Shown here one piece after another: positions 1 to 7,823 of a DNA stretch of 36,438 bases (positions within the stretch are counted from its first letter, which is position 1; every line of letters starts with the position of its first letter). The stretch comes from Bacteroidota bacterium (GTDB taxonomy: Bacteria; Bacteroidota; Bacteroidia; Bacteroidales; Rikenellaceae). Under the pieces are notes generated by a model. That model ran no database searches, was not told where the DNA came from, and saw nothing but the letters and a program-made list of their open reading frames with translations. A program made the translations under genes and the position numbers. The DNA lies in contig JAEZTA010000156.1 of the NCBI GenBank assembly GCA_023443765.1, positions 1-36,438 on the forward strand. The letters run 5' to 3'.

Positions 1-15
1 GTGCGGGCCTTCTGA
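1..15 (+). CDS. Possible 3' end of an upstream gene
   Basis: The first fifteen bases read as four codons and a TGA stop in frame 1 (V-R-A-F-stop). The next gene begins only 34 bases later on the same strand, which fits the tail of an upstream operon member. Too little is present to say what it encodes, and the reading could be chance. Confidence 0.25.
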   Translation: MRAF

Positions 16-49
16 TCCGACCAACAACATTAACTTTAAACGAGAGACC

Positions 50-931
50 ATGAAAAAAACGATATGCCTGTGGGCGCTCCTCCTGATTGCCGTTTCATGC
101 ACCAACGACGACAATTACAACGACCGCCACGGCGACAAAGCCGTCATTCCGCCCAAAGGCCGGATCCTCCGCGTAATGACCTACAACATCTACGGCGCAC
201 GCGCCACGAGCCCCGCCGATGCGGCCGACCTCGACGCGCTGGCCGAAGTGATCCGCCGGCAAAACCCCGACTTCGTGACCCTCAACGAAGTGGATGTCTT
301 CACCAACCGCACGGGAAAGGACGTACACCAGGCCCGTGACCTGGCCGCCAAACTCGGCATGGAGTGGCACTTCTCGAAGGCCATCGACCGCGACGGGGGC
401 GAATACGGCGACGCCGTGCTGTCGAAGCATCCGATTCTCGAAACCCGCAGCTACCGCCTCCCCTGCGCCGCCTCGCAGCCGGGCGAGGACCGTTCGCTGT
501 GCGTCATCCGCGTCGAGATCGACGGCAAGGAGCTCTATGTCGCCTCGACCCACCTCGACCACCTTTCGGGCGATGCGAGCCGCATGGTGCAAGCCAATGA
601 AATCCGCCGCATCCGCGACACGGAGCTGGGCGGGGACCTCATCCTCGCAGGCGACCTCAATGCAATTCCCAGTTCGAACGTCATCGCCACGATGACGGCC
701 TTCCTCTCCAACGTCGGGGCCATCGACCAGTATACCTTCCCCTCGGACAATCCGACGCGTAAGATCGACTACATCCTCTATTCCCCGATCGAGCACTTCG
801 GCGTGCAGAACTGCACGGTGGTTTCGCGCGGCGACCAGCAGGTCAACGGCGTCGATGCCTCGGACCACCGTCCCGTCGTGGCCGACATCCGGTTCCAGAC
901 CGAGGAAGACCTCGTCGAAACCCAGCAATAA
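50..931 (+). CDS. Lipoprotein endonuclease/exonuclease/phosphatase (EEP) family hydrolase
   Basis: A 293-residue protein with a lipoprotein signal (hydrophobic stretch to AVSC, acylated Cys17), so it is probably anchored at the outer membrane or cell surface. The rest is one DNase I/sphingomyelinase-like EEP domain with all signature residues visible: N46 (TYN), E80 (LNE), H168 (STHLDH), D202 and N204 (GDLN), D240 (KIDYI) and D272-H273 (SDH). The family hydrolyses phosphodiester or phosphomonoester bonds using a divalent metal; the substrate cannot be read from sequence and may be nucleic acid, a lipid head group or a sugar phosphate. The start follows a short leader. Only 12 bases separate it from the downstream phosphoesterase, so the two are probably co-transcribed. 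Family confidence is high, substrate unknown. Confidence 0.88.
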   Translation: MKKTICLWALLLIAVSCTNDDNYNDRHGDKAVIPPKGRILRVMTYNIYGARATSPADAADLDALAEVIRRQNPDFVTLNEVDVFTNRTGKDVHQARDLAAKLGMEWHFSKAIDRDGGEYGDAVLSKHPILETRSYRLPCAASQPGEDRSLCVIRVEIDGKELYVASTHLDHLSGDASRMVQANEIRRIRDTELGGDLILAGDLNAIPSSNVIATMTAFLSNVGAIDQYTFPSDNPTRKIDYILYSPIEHFGVQNCTVVSRGDQQVNGVDASDHRPVVADIRFQTEEDLVETQQ

Positions 932-943
932 AGCATCCGGAAG

Positions 944-2113
944 ATGAAAAAACTACTATTCACACTCCTCGGGCTGGCAGCGGCGCTGACGCTGCCGGCC
1001 CAGGATTTCGGGATCACCCACGGCCCGTGGCTGTACGACATGACCACGGACGGCGTAACCGTCCTGTGGACCACCGACAAACCCGCCCTGTCGTGGGTCG
1101 AGGTAATCGAGGACGACGGGCGCAGTTTCTACGCCACCGAACACACCCGCCATTACGAGACCGTCGCAGGCCGCAAACAGGCGCACAAGACGCTCCACAG
1201 CGTGCGGCTGAATAACCTGCGTCCCGGAACCCGCTATTGCTACCGCATCTTCTCGCAGGAGGTCGCCGAATGGAAACACGGGAACAATGTCCTCTACGGC
1301 CGGACCGTCGCCTCGAAGGTTTACAAGCAGGAGCCGCTCCGCTTCCGGACATTCCCGGCAACCGGACCCGACTGCTCGTTCCTCGTCCTGAACGACATTC
1401 ACGGGCGCGCCGGCGAGATGTCCGAACTGTGCCGGGAGGTCGATTTCCGCAAACTCGACTTCGTGATGCTCAACGGCGACATGTCCAACAGCACTGAGAG
1501 CGAGGAGCAGTTGTTCCGGGATTTCATCGACGCTTCGGTACGTCTCTACGCCTCGGAAACCCCGATTTTCTACAACCGCGGCAACCACGAGACGCGCGGC
1601 GTCTTCGCCGACCGCCTGCGCGACTACTTCCCGACGCGCGACGGCCGCTACTACCAGCTCCGCAAAGTCGGATCGGTCTGTTTCCTGCTGCTCGACTGCG
1701 GCGAAGACAAGCCCGACTCGGACATCGAATACGGAGGGCTCTCCGACTACGACGCCTACCGCCGCGAAGAGGCCGAATGGCTCCGCGAGGCGGTGGCATC
1801 GGAGGCTTTCCGCAACGCTTCGGCACGCGTCGTCTTCCTGCACATCCCGCCCGCAGGCGGAACCTGGCACGGCAACTACCAGATGCGCGAGGTATTCCTG
1901 CCGATCCTCAACGAGGCCGGCATCGACGTTATGTTCTCGGGCCACACGCACCAATACGGTTTCCACCCGGCGGACAACGACATCCGTTTCCCCGTCGTGG
2001 TCAACGACAACCAAAGTTACGTGCAGTGCGACATGACGGCCGACCGGATCGCGGTGCGGATCGTCGGGCCCGGCGGACGCGTCGCCCATACACACGAATT
2101 TCCGCTCCGCTGA
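944..2113 (+). CDS. Secreted calcineurin-like metallophosphoesterase with purple-acid-phosphatase-type N-terminal domain
   Basis: A 389-residue protein with a signal peptide ending near Ala19-Gln20. Residues about 21-140 look like the beta-sandwich (FN3-like) domain that precedes the catalytic domain in purple acid phosphatases. Residues 145-389 hold the dimetal phosphoesterase motifs: D151-x-H153, G178-D179, G213-N-H-E216, H300 and G333-H-T-H336. The metal-ligand set is complete, so the enzyme should be active as a phosphomonoesterase or phosphodiesterase in the periplasm or at the surface. It follows the EEP lipoprotein by 12 bases; the pair could cut a phosphodiester and then release phosphate (inference). 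A strong hairpin terminator lies just after the stop codon. Confidence 0.88.
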   Translation: MKKLLFTLLGLAAALTLPAQDFGITHGPWLYDMTTDGVTVLWTTDKPALSWVEVIEDDGRSFYATEHTRHYETVAGRKQAHKTLHSVRLNNLRPGTRYCYRIFSQEVAEWKHGNNVLYGRTVASKVYKQEPLRFRTFPATGPDCSFLVLNDIHGRAGEMSELCREVDFRKLDFVMLNGDMSNSTESEEQLFRDFIDASVRLYASETPIFYNRGNHETRGVFADRLRDYFPTRDGRYYQLRKVGSVCFLLLDCGEDKPDSDIEYGGLSDYDAYRREEAEWLREAVASEAFRNASARVVFLHIPPAGGTWHGNYQMREVFLPILNEAGIDVMFSGHTHQYGFHPADNDIRFPVVVNDNQSYVQCDMTADRIAVRIVGPGGRVAHTHEFPLR

Positions 2114-2130
2114 CCGAGGCAGGCGAATGA

Positions 2131-2164
2131 AAAAGGGCTGTATCCTGTGATACAGCCCTTTTTA
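2131..2164. terminator. Bidirectional rho-independent terminator
   Basis: A 12-bp perfect stem (2133-2144 with 2149-2160) and four-base loop, flanked by an A run on the left and a T run on the right. It sits between the convergent phosphoesterase gene (plus) and ECF sigma gene (minus) and can serve both. Confidence 0.9.
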
Positions 2165-2169
2165 TGGTT

Positions 2170-2739
2170 TCAGAGGAAAAGCCGCAGGAATCCGCTGCGG
2201 CTGAGCCGGAGCCGGAGTTTGGCCAGCGCCGAACCGATGTGTTTCTCGACGGTCTTCACGCTGATGTTGAGTTGTTCGGCAATCTCCCGGTTTTTCAACC
2301 CCGTCGTGCGGCTCAGCAGGAAAACCCGGCGGCATTGCTCGGAAAGCCCCGAGATACAGAATTCGATCTCCTCGCTCAGCTGTGACAACTGGAACTCCTC
2401 CTCGATATGGTCGGCGACCAGCGTCCGGATGCAGGCATCCAGCCCGTCCCCGCCCGGCTCGCTGCCCCGCCATTTGCGGGAGCGCAGCAGGTCGATGGCG
2501 CGGTTCTTCACGGCGACGAACAGCAGCGGCAGCAACGGCCTGTCGAAGTCCACCTCCGCACGCCGCTCCCACAACGCAAGGAACACATCCTGCACGATGT
2601 CTTCCGACGCCTTGCGGTCGTGGACCATCTGAAAGGCCCGGGCACACAAGGGTTCATAGTGATCGCGGAATAGTTGTTGAAAATGCGCCGAAAGGTTCTC
2701 CACTTTTTTCTTAAAATACACCGGAATAGTCCGGATCAT
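2170..2739 (-). CDS. ECF-type RNA polymerase sigma factor (orphan)
   Basis: About 189 residues with the two ECF domains: sigma region 2 in the N-terminal half (FRDHYEPLC, then SEDIVQDVFLALWERR) and a C-terminal region 4 helix-turn-helix (GLKNREIAEQLNISVKTVEK). Length and layout match Bacteroidota ECF factors. The ATG at 2739 was chosen because longer readings would cross the promoter: a TATCTTTG -7 box lies at 2745-2752 with TTTTG 19 bases upstream. That places the transcription start almost on this ATG, so the mRNA may be leaderless, or translation may begin at the GTG at 2703. No FecR-like anti-sigma gene lies beside it; its neighbours are a lytic transglycosylase upstream and a convergent phosphoesterase, so its control and regulon cannot be inferred. 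Confidence 0.87.
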   Translation of the reverse strand: MIRTIPVYFKKKVENLSAHFQQLFRDHYEPLCARAFQMVHDRKASEDIVQDVFLALWERRAEVDFDRPLLPLLFVAVKNRAIDLLRSRKWRGSEPGGDGLDACIRTLVADHIEEEFQLSQLSEEIEFCISGLSEQCRRVFLLSRTTGLKNREIAEQLNISVKTVEKHIGSALAKLRLRLSRSGFLRLFL

Positions 2740-2744
2740 CTTAT

Positions 2745-2776
2745 CAAAGATAGCGATAATTCGACAAACTGCAAAA
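2745..2776 (-). promoter_or_regulatory. Bacteroidota-type promoter of the ECF sigma gene
   Basis: Reading on the minus strand: TTTTG at 2776-2772, a 19-base spacer, then TATCTTTG at 2752-2745. This matches the Bacteroidota primary sigma consensus (TTTG, about 19 bases, TAnnTTTG). Confidence 0.7.
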
Positions 2777-2859
2777 TTCGGACACTCAGTCTCTTCCAAA
2801 GCCCTGATTTGGCATGGGTTCCGCCCGCAGGGCAAACTTATCCCGCGGGGCACGGGCAC

Positions 2860-2888
2860 AAAAAAAGCAGGGCCCGAAAGGTCCTGCT
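2860..2888 (-). terminator. Rho-independent terminator of the lytic transglycosylase/porin operon
   Basis: A 9-bp stem including one G-U pair (2866-2874 with 2880-2888), five-base loop, followed on the minus strand by a run of T. It lies just past the stop codon of the transglycosylase gene. Confidence 0.85.
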
Positions 2889-2910
2889 ATTCATTTTATC
2901 CTGCCCGGCG

Positions 2911-3603
2911 TTACCTCCCGGCAATGCGGCAGTATTTGTCGTAGCGTCCTATCACGTCGTCCACGTAAGCCAGCGTCTGCCGGCTGCCGGTGAATCGTCC
3001 GCATCTGACCACTTCGTTCTCGTAGAACTCCGGCTCGGCCTTCAGACTGAGGTAACGGGCCACCACCTCCCACGAGTTGGGGTCCTCGCCGTTCAGTCGG
3101 GCCAGACGGCGGGCGTCGTTCACGTGGCCGATGCCACTGTTGTACGAAGCCAGGATGATGCTCATGCGGTCCTTCTCGGAAGTGCCTTCCGGAAAGCGAA
3201 GCGACGACATAATCTTCGACATCAGCTTGTTGGCCAACCGCACATTGGTCTCCGGATCGGAGATCTTCGCCGCGGCGACGTCGAACTGGCGCGCCACCGA
3301 AGGCATGATCTGCATCAGGCCGCGGGCCCCGCTGCGCGAGGTAATGTCGGGCGTGAAGCGCGATTCGTGGTAAGCGATGGCGCTCATCAGGCGCCAGTCG
3401 TGGCCTTCCTCTTCGCTGATGTTGCGAATCAGGTTGTCGTAGGCTGAAATGACGTAACTACCCTCGGGGAGCAGCGAGTAATGCATTTCGGCCAGATCGT
3501 TCAGTGCGTCTTCCGTCACGGGTGCGCTGAACTTGGCATTGAAGCCGTAAAATGTCGTAAGAACAGATAAGAACGCAAACGTTAATACGGTCTTTTTTAA
3601 CAT
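2911..3603 (-). CDS. Lytic transglycosylase (SLT domain), exported
   Basis: A 230-residue protein with an N-terminal hydrophobic signal segment (residues 1-20) and an SLT/goose-lysozyme-like catalytic domain from about residue 48. Family marks are the catalytic Glu80 in YHESRF, GARGLMQIMP at about 92-101, and the LASYNSG motif at 151-157. It should cleave the MurNAc-GlcNAc bond of peptidoglycan in the periplasm with formation of 1,6-anhydro-MurNAc. The layout is like the catalytic half of MltF without its amino-acid-binding domain. It starts 44 bases after the porin gene on the same strand, and the pair ends in a strong terminator, so it is probably the last gene of a porin operon. The in-frame upstream extension overlaps the porin end and was not used. 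Confidence 0.88.
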   Translation of the reverse strand: MLKKTVLTFAFLSVLTTFYGFNAKFSAPVTEDALNDLAEMHYSLLPEGSYVISAYDNLIRNISEEEGHDWRLMSAIAYHESRFTPDITSRSGARGLMQIMPSVARQFDVAAAKISDPETNVRLANKLMSKIMSSLRFPEGTSEKDRMSIILASYNSGIGHVNDARRLARLNGEDPNSWEVVARYLSLKAEPEFYENEVVRCGRFTGSRQTLAYVDDVIGRYDKYCRIAGR

Positions 3604-3647
3604 AAAAGGTTGTTTTGCGGGCAGCTTACACCGCGCAGAACAGCACG

Positions 3648-5792
3648 TCAATCATAGAATCCCCACGAGATACCGATTTTGAACATGCCCGGATTCAGCG
3701 GATAGCGAGCCGCCGAGAAATATTCTCCGTTACCGAACAGTCCTTTATTCACATGCTGATATTTCAGGAATATCCGCATTCTCTTCCACTTTCCCATAAC
3801 GAAAGCGTCCATATAGGGATAATTCCCCGTCTCGACCTCCCGTTGGTTGTAATACACCGACAGTGCCGGATTGTAACTGGGCGCATAATACCTGGTATTA
3901 TAGCGTCCGTCCAGACCGATCTGCAGGCGCAGCACATCGCGCACAACCCAGAATTCGTAGTAATACGAAAGGAATGCGCTCAAAAGCGGAACGGGTACAA
4001 CATCTTGATCCGTACTCCACTGCAACAATACCCTGTTGTCCAAATGAAGTCCGCCTAAGCGGAAATCTTTGCGAGCATACACGCTCGTGAGGCTTACGCT
4101 TCCGCTATGCTGGCCGATGTTGCTGTCCGACTTGTAGTAAATCTTATCGGAAACAACTCCCTGCCAGGCCCCCGCTTCAAATGCGAAATCGGGAACCGAA
4201 AACTTAACCTCGAACCGAGTCTCATTCTCCTTACTGAGAGGAGTGTTCCATATATAATGGTTCGAGAATAGATTCTCCTGCCAGTAGTTCGGCGAACGGC
4301 GGTCCATCGTGAACCGGCCTTCGAGAATCAGGGGGAGTCCGCGGAGATAACCTTTCAGCGCAAGGTGCGCGCCGATCGAAAGGTCTCCGCCTCTGTATCC
4401 CGACGGGTAGAATTTGAGATTTCCATCCCAGTCGACATATTTTTTTATCTTGCCGCTGACGGAACCGTAAAAAAAGTAACTCGTCTTGTTGACCTTCGTA
4501 TACTTTCCCGTCAGATAATCTTTCAGTTCGAATTGCGAGTAGGTGTGCATGTCGATGCCGACCCCGGCATCGAGCGTTCCCACGATCCCGTTCCGGTCCC
4601 AGGGCTGCGCCTGGACGAAGAAACGGTTCGAGATGTTACGTTCGTAGATCGAGTCGCGCGTCTCCAGCGGATTGATGTACCAGTTGTCGTAATAATATCC
4701 CTCCGCAGAGACGAAATCGCCGTTCTCGTCCCGGTGGTCCCGCTCATTCGTATACGGCTCGTTCTTGTCGGTGTAGACCTTGCTCCACGAACTGTACTCG
4801 AACGAATGGCCGATATAGACCGCCGACAGGTTGGCCATCGAGAAATCGCTCTCCGTGAGCCGCTGCAACGGGATACCGTAGGACTGCGTGACGAAGAAGG
4901 CGTTGTTGCGGTAGAGATTCTTGGCCTCGGCGTCAGCCAGACGCATCGGCACGCCCGAAGGCATCTCGAACGTCGTGTCCGCAATGGCCCATTCGCCCAC
5001 CACGCCGCCGTTCTCCTGCTGCTCGATGTGGTTGTTGTAATAACCCGCATGGACCGAATAACGCTTACCCGTGTGGCTGATCGCCACGGCGAGGTTGTGG
5101 TTCTTGGTCCGCGACCAGACATACTGGCCGCGCGTGCCGCGCGACTTGTAATCGACATTGAACCCCGTCGTCGGGGAGATGTTCTGGGCATGCATGATGC
5201 CGAAATTCTCCTCGCGGAAACGCTTCTGCCCCGACTCTGCGTAGTTCATGCGGATTATCGGCTTCTTCGTGTTGTAAAAGGGCACGTTCTCCATGTCGTA
5301 GGTGTACGCGTAGTAGGGACTCGCAAAACTGAAGTCAAAGAACTGCGGACGCCGGAAGTAATTCAGCGGCAGCGACGTTTGGCCCAAAGCTCCCTGGGCG
5401 ATGTCGCCCACGTCCTCCCGGTAGAACGGATAGTCGATCCGGTAATCGGTCAGCGTGGTGTCCAGCGGCCCGATCTCGACGCGGTTGAAATCGCGGCTCA
5501 CGTGCCATTTAAAGTTGTTCAGCGCGCGGATCGAATCGCTGAAAAAATAGGATTCGAGCGGCTTGCGGATTTTCCGTTCCTTCTTGGTGGTGTCCTGCGG
5601 CTGCTGATTCTCTCCCTCCTCACCGTCCGGGTTCTCGTAGGGGTTGTTGCCGTAGAGATTCCCCGTCTGGCCGTTGCGCTGGGCACGCTGAAGGGTCTTC
5701 GCATCGAAGCCCTGGGAACGCACCCCCTGAGGTGCTGCAAAAAACAGACCGAACAGGAGCGTCAGCAATATGCGGTTCGATAATCTCGACAT
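3648..5792 (-). CDS. Putative outer-membrane porin (Porin_10-like)
   Basis: About 714 residues with a signal peptide (MSRLSNRILLTLLFGLFFAA, cleaved near residue 25), a short Asn/Gln/Glu-rich linker, and a long body dense in alternating aromatic and polar residues. It ends in a C-terminal aromatic strand (GISWGFYD), as outer-membrane beta-barrels do. Size, linker and motifs such as WHVSRDFNR resemble the Bacteroidota putative porin family (PF14121). The likely role is passive uptake across the outer membrane; the solute is unknown. The ATG at 5792 is preferred to an in-frame TTG nine bases upstream. It has its own promoter (5819-5849) although pssA lies just upstream on the same strand. Confidence 0.8.
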   Translation of the reverse strand: MSRLSNRILLTLLFGLFFAAPQGVRSQGFDAKTLQRAQRNGQTGNLYGNNPYENPDGEEGENQQPQDTTKKERKIRKPLESYFFSDSIRALNNFKWHVSRDFNRVEIGPLDTTLTDYRIDYPFYREDVGDIAQGALGQTSLPLNYFRRPQFFDFSFASPYYAYTYDMENVPFYNTKKPIIRMNYAESGQKRFREENFGIMHAQNISPTTGFNVDYKSRGTRGQYVWSRTKNHNLAVAISHTGKRYSVHAGYYNNHIEQQENGGVVGEWAIADTTFEMPSGVPMRLADAEAKNLYRNNAFFVTQSYGIPLQRLTESDFSMANLSAVYIGHSFEYSSWSKVYTDKNEPYTNERDHRDENGDFVSAEGYYYDNWYINPLETRDSIYERNISNRFFVQAQPWDRNGIVGTLDAGVGIDMHTYSQFELKDYLTGKYTKVNKTSYFFYGSVSGKIKKYVDWDGNLKFYPSGYRGGDLSIGAHLALKGYLRGLPLILEGRFTMDRRSPNYWQENLFSNHYIWNTPLSKENETRFEVKFSVPDFAFEAGAWQGVVSDKIYYKSDSNIGQHSGSVSLTSVYARKDFRLGGLHLDNRVLLQWSTDQDVVPVPLLSAFLSYYYEFWVVRDVLRLQIGLDGRYNTRYYAPSYNPALSVYYNQREVETGNYPYMDAFVMGKWKRMRIFLKYQHVNKGLFGNGEYFSAARYPLNPGMFKIGISWGFYD

Positions 5793-5818
5793 GTCAGCCA
5801 AAGAGCGGAAATCCGCGG

Positions 5819-5849
5819 CAAATATAATTAAAAAAATTTAAATATACAA
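5819..5849 (-). promoter_or_regulatory. Promoter of the porin gene
   Basis: Minus strand: TTG at 5849-5847, 20-base AT-rich spacer, TATATTTG at 5826-5819, about 27 bases before the porin ATG. It matches the Bacteroidota consensus and lies in the 60-base gap after pssA. Confidence 0.6.
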
Positions 5850-5852
5850 CTA

Positions 5853-6569
5853 CTAGGCTTTCTCACAGCCTTTTGCCCGGCAGGCAAATCCCTGCACCAG
5901 CGAAACGAGAATGTACAGCACGATGATCGCCGGCACGGCGTAGCCACGCAGAAGGACAGCCATTATGACGGCTGCGACAATAAATCCGTAACGCAGTTCG
6001 TTTCCTTTCCAACCGAAGCCGTGGAACTTGAGGGCGAACATCCTCACATTCGAAATCATCAGCAGCCCCACGACCACGGCAATGGCCAGAATCGCCTCAC
6101 GCGGAAGTTCCAACCCATTGGTTTCGAACAATAATCCCAGCGAACCGCAGAGCATCGCCGCTGCCGGGCTGGGCAATCCGCAGAATTCCGTACGCTGCGT
6201 ATCGTCGATATTGAACTTCGCCAGCCGCAGCGCGGCGCAGGCCGTGAAAACAAAAACGATCAGCCCCGGATACCCCTCCGGCAGCCAGACGCCCGGCATC
6301 CACTGATAAAGCGAATACATGATCGCCGCGGGAGCCAGTCCGAACGAAATATCGTCGGCCAGCGAATCGAGCTGTAACCCGATCGGCGAACTCTGGTTGA
6401 GCAGGCGCGCCACGAAGCCGTCGAAAAAGTCGAACACAGCGGCCAGAACCATCAGGCCGAAGGCCAGCTTCAGGTCGCCCCAAACCAGCGCCGAAACCAC
6501 TGCGACCGAACCGCAGAGCAGGTTCGAAAGGGTCAGCAGATTGGGTATCGTGAATAATTTGATTTTCAT
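5853..6569 (-). CDS. pssA: CDP-diacylglycerol--serine O-phosphatidyltransferase
   Basis: A 238-residue integral membrane protein with about seven or eight hydrophobic segments. It carries the complete CDP-alcohol phosphatidyltransferase signature D-G-x2-A-R-x8-G-x3-D-x3-D at residues 50-72 (D50, G51, A54, R55, G64, D68, D72). The N-terminus (FTIPNLLTLSNLLCGSVA) is typical of the serine-specific, Bacillus-type subclass. It would transfer phosphatidyl from CDP-diacylglycerol to L-serine, the first step toward phosphatidylethanolamine. The ATG at 6569 starts directly at the conserved N-terminus; the longer in-frame reading runs into the opposite-strand manC gene and was rejected. It is divergent from manC with a compact shared promoter region. 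Confidence 0.92.
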   Translation of the reverse strand: MKIKLFTIPNLLTLSNLLCGSVAVVSALVWGDLKLAFGLMVLAAVFDFFDGFVARLLNQSSPIGLQLDSLADDISFGLAPAAIMYSLYQWMPGVWLPEGYPGLIVFVFTACAALRLAKFNIDDTQRTEFCGLPSPAAAMLCGSLGLLFETNGLELPREAILAIAVVVGLLMISNVRMFALKFHGFGWKGNELRYGFIVAAVIMAVLLRGYAVPAIIVLYILVSLVQGFACRAKGCEKA

Positions 6570-6602
6570 TCCCAGGGCGAAAATTAATTTTCCAATAGGC
6601 GG

Positions 6603-6610
6603 CAAAGTTA
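6603..6610 (-). promoter_or_regulatory. -7 box for pssA
   Basis: TAACTTTG on the minus strand, fitting TAnnTTTG, about 34 bases before the pssA ATG. No clear -33 element was seen. It lies 12 bases from the opposing manC -7 box. Confidence 0.55.
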
Positions 6611-6622
6611 CTAAAATATTTT

Positions 6623-6630
6623 TATCTTTG
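6623..6630 (+). promoter_or_regulatory. -7 box for the mannose-1-phosphate guanylyltransferase gene
   Basis: TATCTTTG on the plus strand, fitting TAnnTTTG, 26 bases before the ATG at 6657. The -33 element is not obvious. Confidence 0.55.
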
Positions 6631-6656
6631 TCGAAGTTAACTCCATATAATAACTC

Positions 6657-7730
6657 ATGGCTAGCAATAAATATTGTGTCATCATGGCGGGCGGCATCGG
6701 ATCGCGCTTCTGGCCCAAGAGCCGGCAGTCGATGCCCAAGCAGTTCCTCGACATCCTGGGGACCGGCAAATCCTTCATCCGCCACACCTACGAACGCTTT
6801 GCAAAGATGGTTCCGGCGGAGAATTTTCTCGTGGTGACCAACGACAAATACAAGGACCTGGTACTGGAACACATCCCGGAAATCGGTGAAAAACAGGTGC
6901 TCTGCGAGCCGGTGGGCCGCAACACGGCACCCTGTGTGGCCTATGCGGCCTACACGCTGCTGAAGCGGAACCCCGACGCCGAGATGATCGTCACCCCGGC
7001 CGACCACCTGATCCTCAATGAGGACGACTTCCGGGAGATCATCGCCGAGTGCCTCGCCTTCGCATCGGAGCACGACGCGCTGATGACCGTGGGCATCAAA
7101 CCCACGCGTCCCGACACGGGCTACGGCTACATCCAGGTCTCAGATAACAATCTCATCAGCAAGGTCAAGTGCTTCACCGAGAAGCCCGACATCGAGCTTG
7201 CGCAGGTTTTCCTGCAATCCGGGGAGTTCTACTGGAACTCGGGCATCTTCGTATGGAAGGTGCGTTCGATCGTCGAAGCCTTCGAGAAATACCTCCCCGA
7301 GCACCACGCGCTTTTCAGCGGCGTGATGCGCGCCATCGGGACCGACGCCGAACGCAACGTCGTGGAGATCGCTTTTTCGGAGTGCCGCGCCATTTCGATC
7401 GACTACGGCATCATGGAGAAAGCCGATAACGTCTACGTCCGCTGCGGCGAGTTCGGCTGGAGCGATGTCGGCACGTGGGGCTCGGTCTACCAGCACTCGC
7501 GCAAGGACCGCTACGCCAACGCCATCCCCGAAAACGGCTGCTACCTCTACGAAACGCGCAGTTCGATCGTCTCGCTCCCGAAGGACAAGATCGCGGTGAT
7601 CAGCGGCCTGAAGGAGTACATCGTCGTCGACACGGACGACGTGCTGATGATCTGTCCCCGCTCCGAGGAGCAGAACATCAAGAAATTCATCGACGAAGTC
7701 AAGTTCCACAACGGCGACAAACACATCTGA
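6657..7730 (+). CDS. manC: Mannose-1-phosphate guanylyltransferase (GDP-mannose pyrophosphorylase)
   Basis: A 357-residue nucleotidyltransferase. The N-terminal signature GG-x-G-SRFWPKSR is at residues 12-23, followed by PKQF (27-30), the GRNTAP motif, TPADHL, FTEKPD, YWNSGIFVWK and FGWSDVGTW, all characteristic of mannose-1-phosphate guanylyltransferases. It makes GDP-mannose from mannose 1-phosphate and GTP in the cytosol, for fucose, mannose and surface polysaccharide synthesis. The length is that of the catalytic domain alone: there is no C-terminal phosphomannose isomerase domain as in bifunctional ManC/AlgA. It stands alone, with murF following after a 93-base gap containing two hairpins. 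The symbol is by family. Confidence 0.9.
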   Translation: MASNKYCVIMAGGIGSRFWPKSRQSMPKQFLDILGTGKSFIRHTYERFAKMVPAENFLVVTNDKYKDLVLEHIPEIGEKQVLCEPVGRNTAPCVAYAAYTLLKRNPDAEMIVTPADHLILNEDDFREIIAECLAFASEHDALMTVGIKPTRPDTGYGYIQVSDNNLISKVKCFTEKPDIELAQVFLQSGEFYWNSGIFVWKVRSIVEAFEKYLPEHHALFSGVMRAIGTDAERNVVEIAFSECRAISIDYGIMEKADNVYVRCGEFGWSDVGTWGSVYQHSRKDRYANAIPENGCYLYETRSSIVSLPKDKIAVISGLKEYIVVDTDDVLMICPRSEEQNIKKFIDEVKFHNGDKHI

Positions 7731-7750
7731 TTTATAAATCAGATGTGTTT
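7719..7750. terminator. 32-bp perfect palindrome overlapping the manC stop codon
   Basis: The arms 7719-7734 and 7735-7750 are exact inverse complements, and the TGA of manC (7728-7730) lies inside the left arm. It ends in TTT but then runs into GC-rich sequence, so it is a plausible though not classical terminator or mRNA 3'-end stabiliser. Confidence 0.6.
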
Positions 7751-7785
7751 GGGCCACGTACCCATCTAATACATTCCATCTGAAT

Positions 7786-7809
7786 CCCCCTTCCCGAAGG
7801 GGGACTTTT
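7786..7809 (+). terminator. Hairpin with short T tract upstream of murF
   Basis: CCCCCTTC pairs with GAAGGGGG (7786-7793 with 7796-7803), followed by ACTTTTA. It lies about 20 bases before the murF ATG, so it is either a second manC terminator or a leader hairpin affecting murF expression. Confidence 0.45.
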
Positions 7810-7823
7810 AACAAAAATAGACC

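Noticed and set aside
95..928. Long open frame on the minus strand opposite the EEP lipoprotein gene
   Set aside because: It mirrors a clear plus-strand gene in GC-rich DNA and its translation has no recognisable domain. The same applies to many long antisense frames here, e.g. opposite the phosphoesterase, murF and pepT.
4365..5783. 472-codon plus-strand frame opposite the porin gene
   Set aside because: Valine/arginine-rich translation without motifs; the porin on the minus strand has a signal peptide, barrel features and a promoter.
6570..7073. In-frame N-terminal extension of pssA
   Set aside because: It runs across the manC gene and both promoters; the conserved PssA N-terminus starts at the ATG at 6569.
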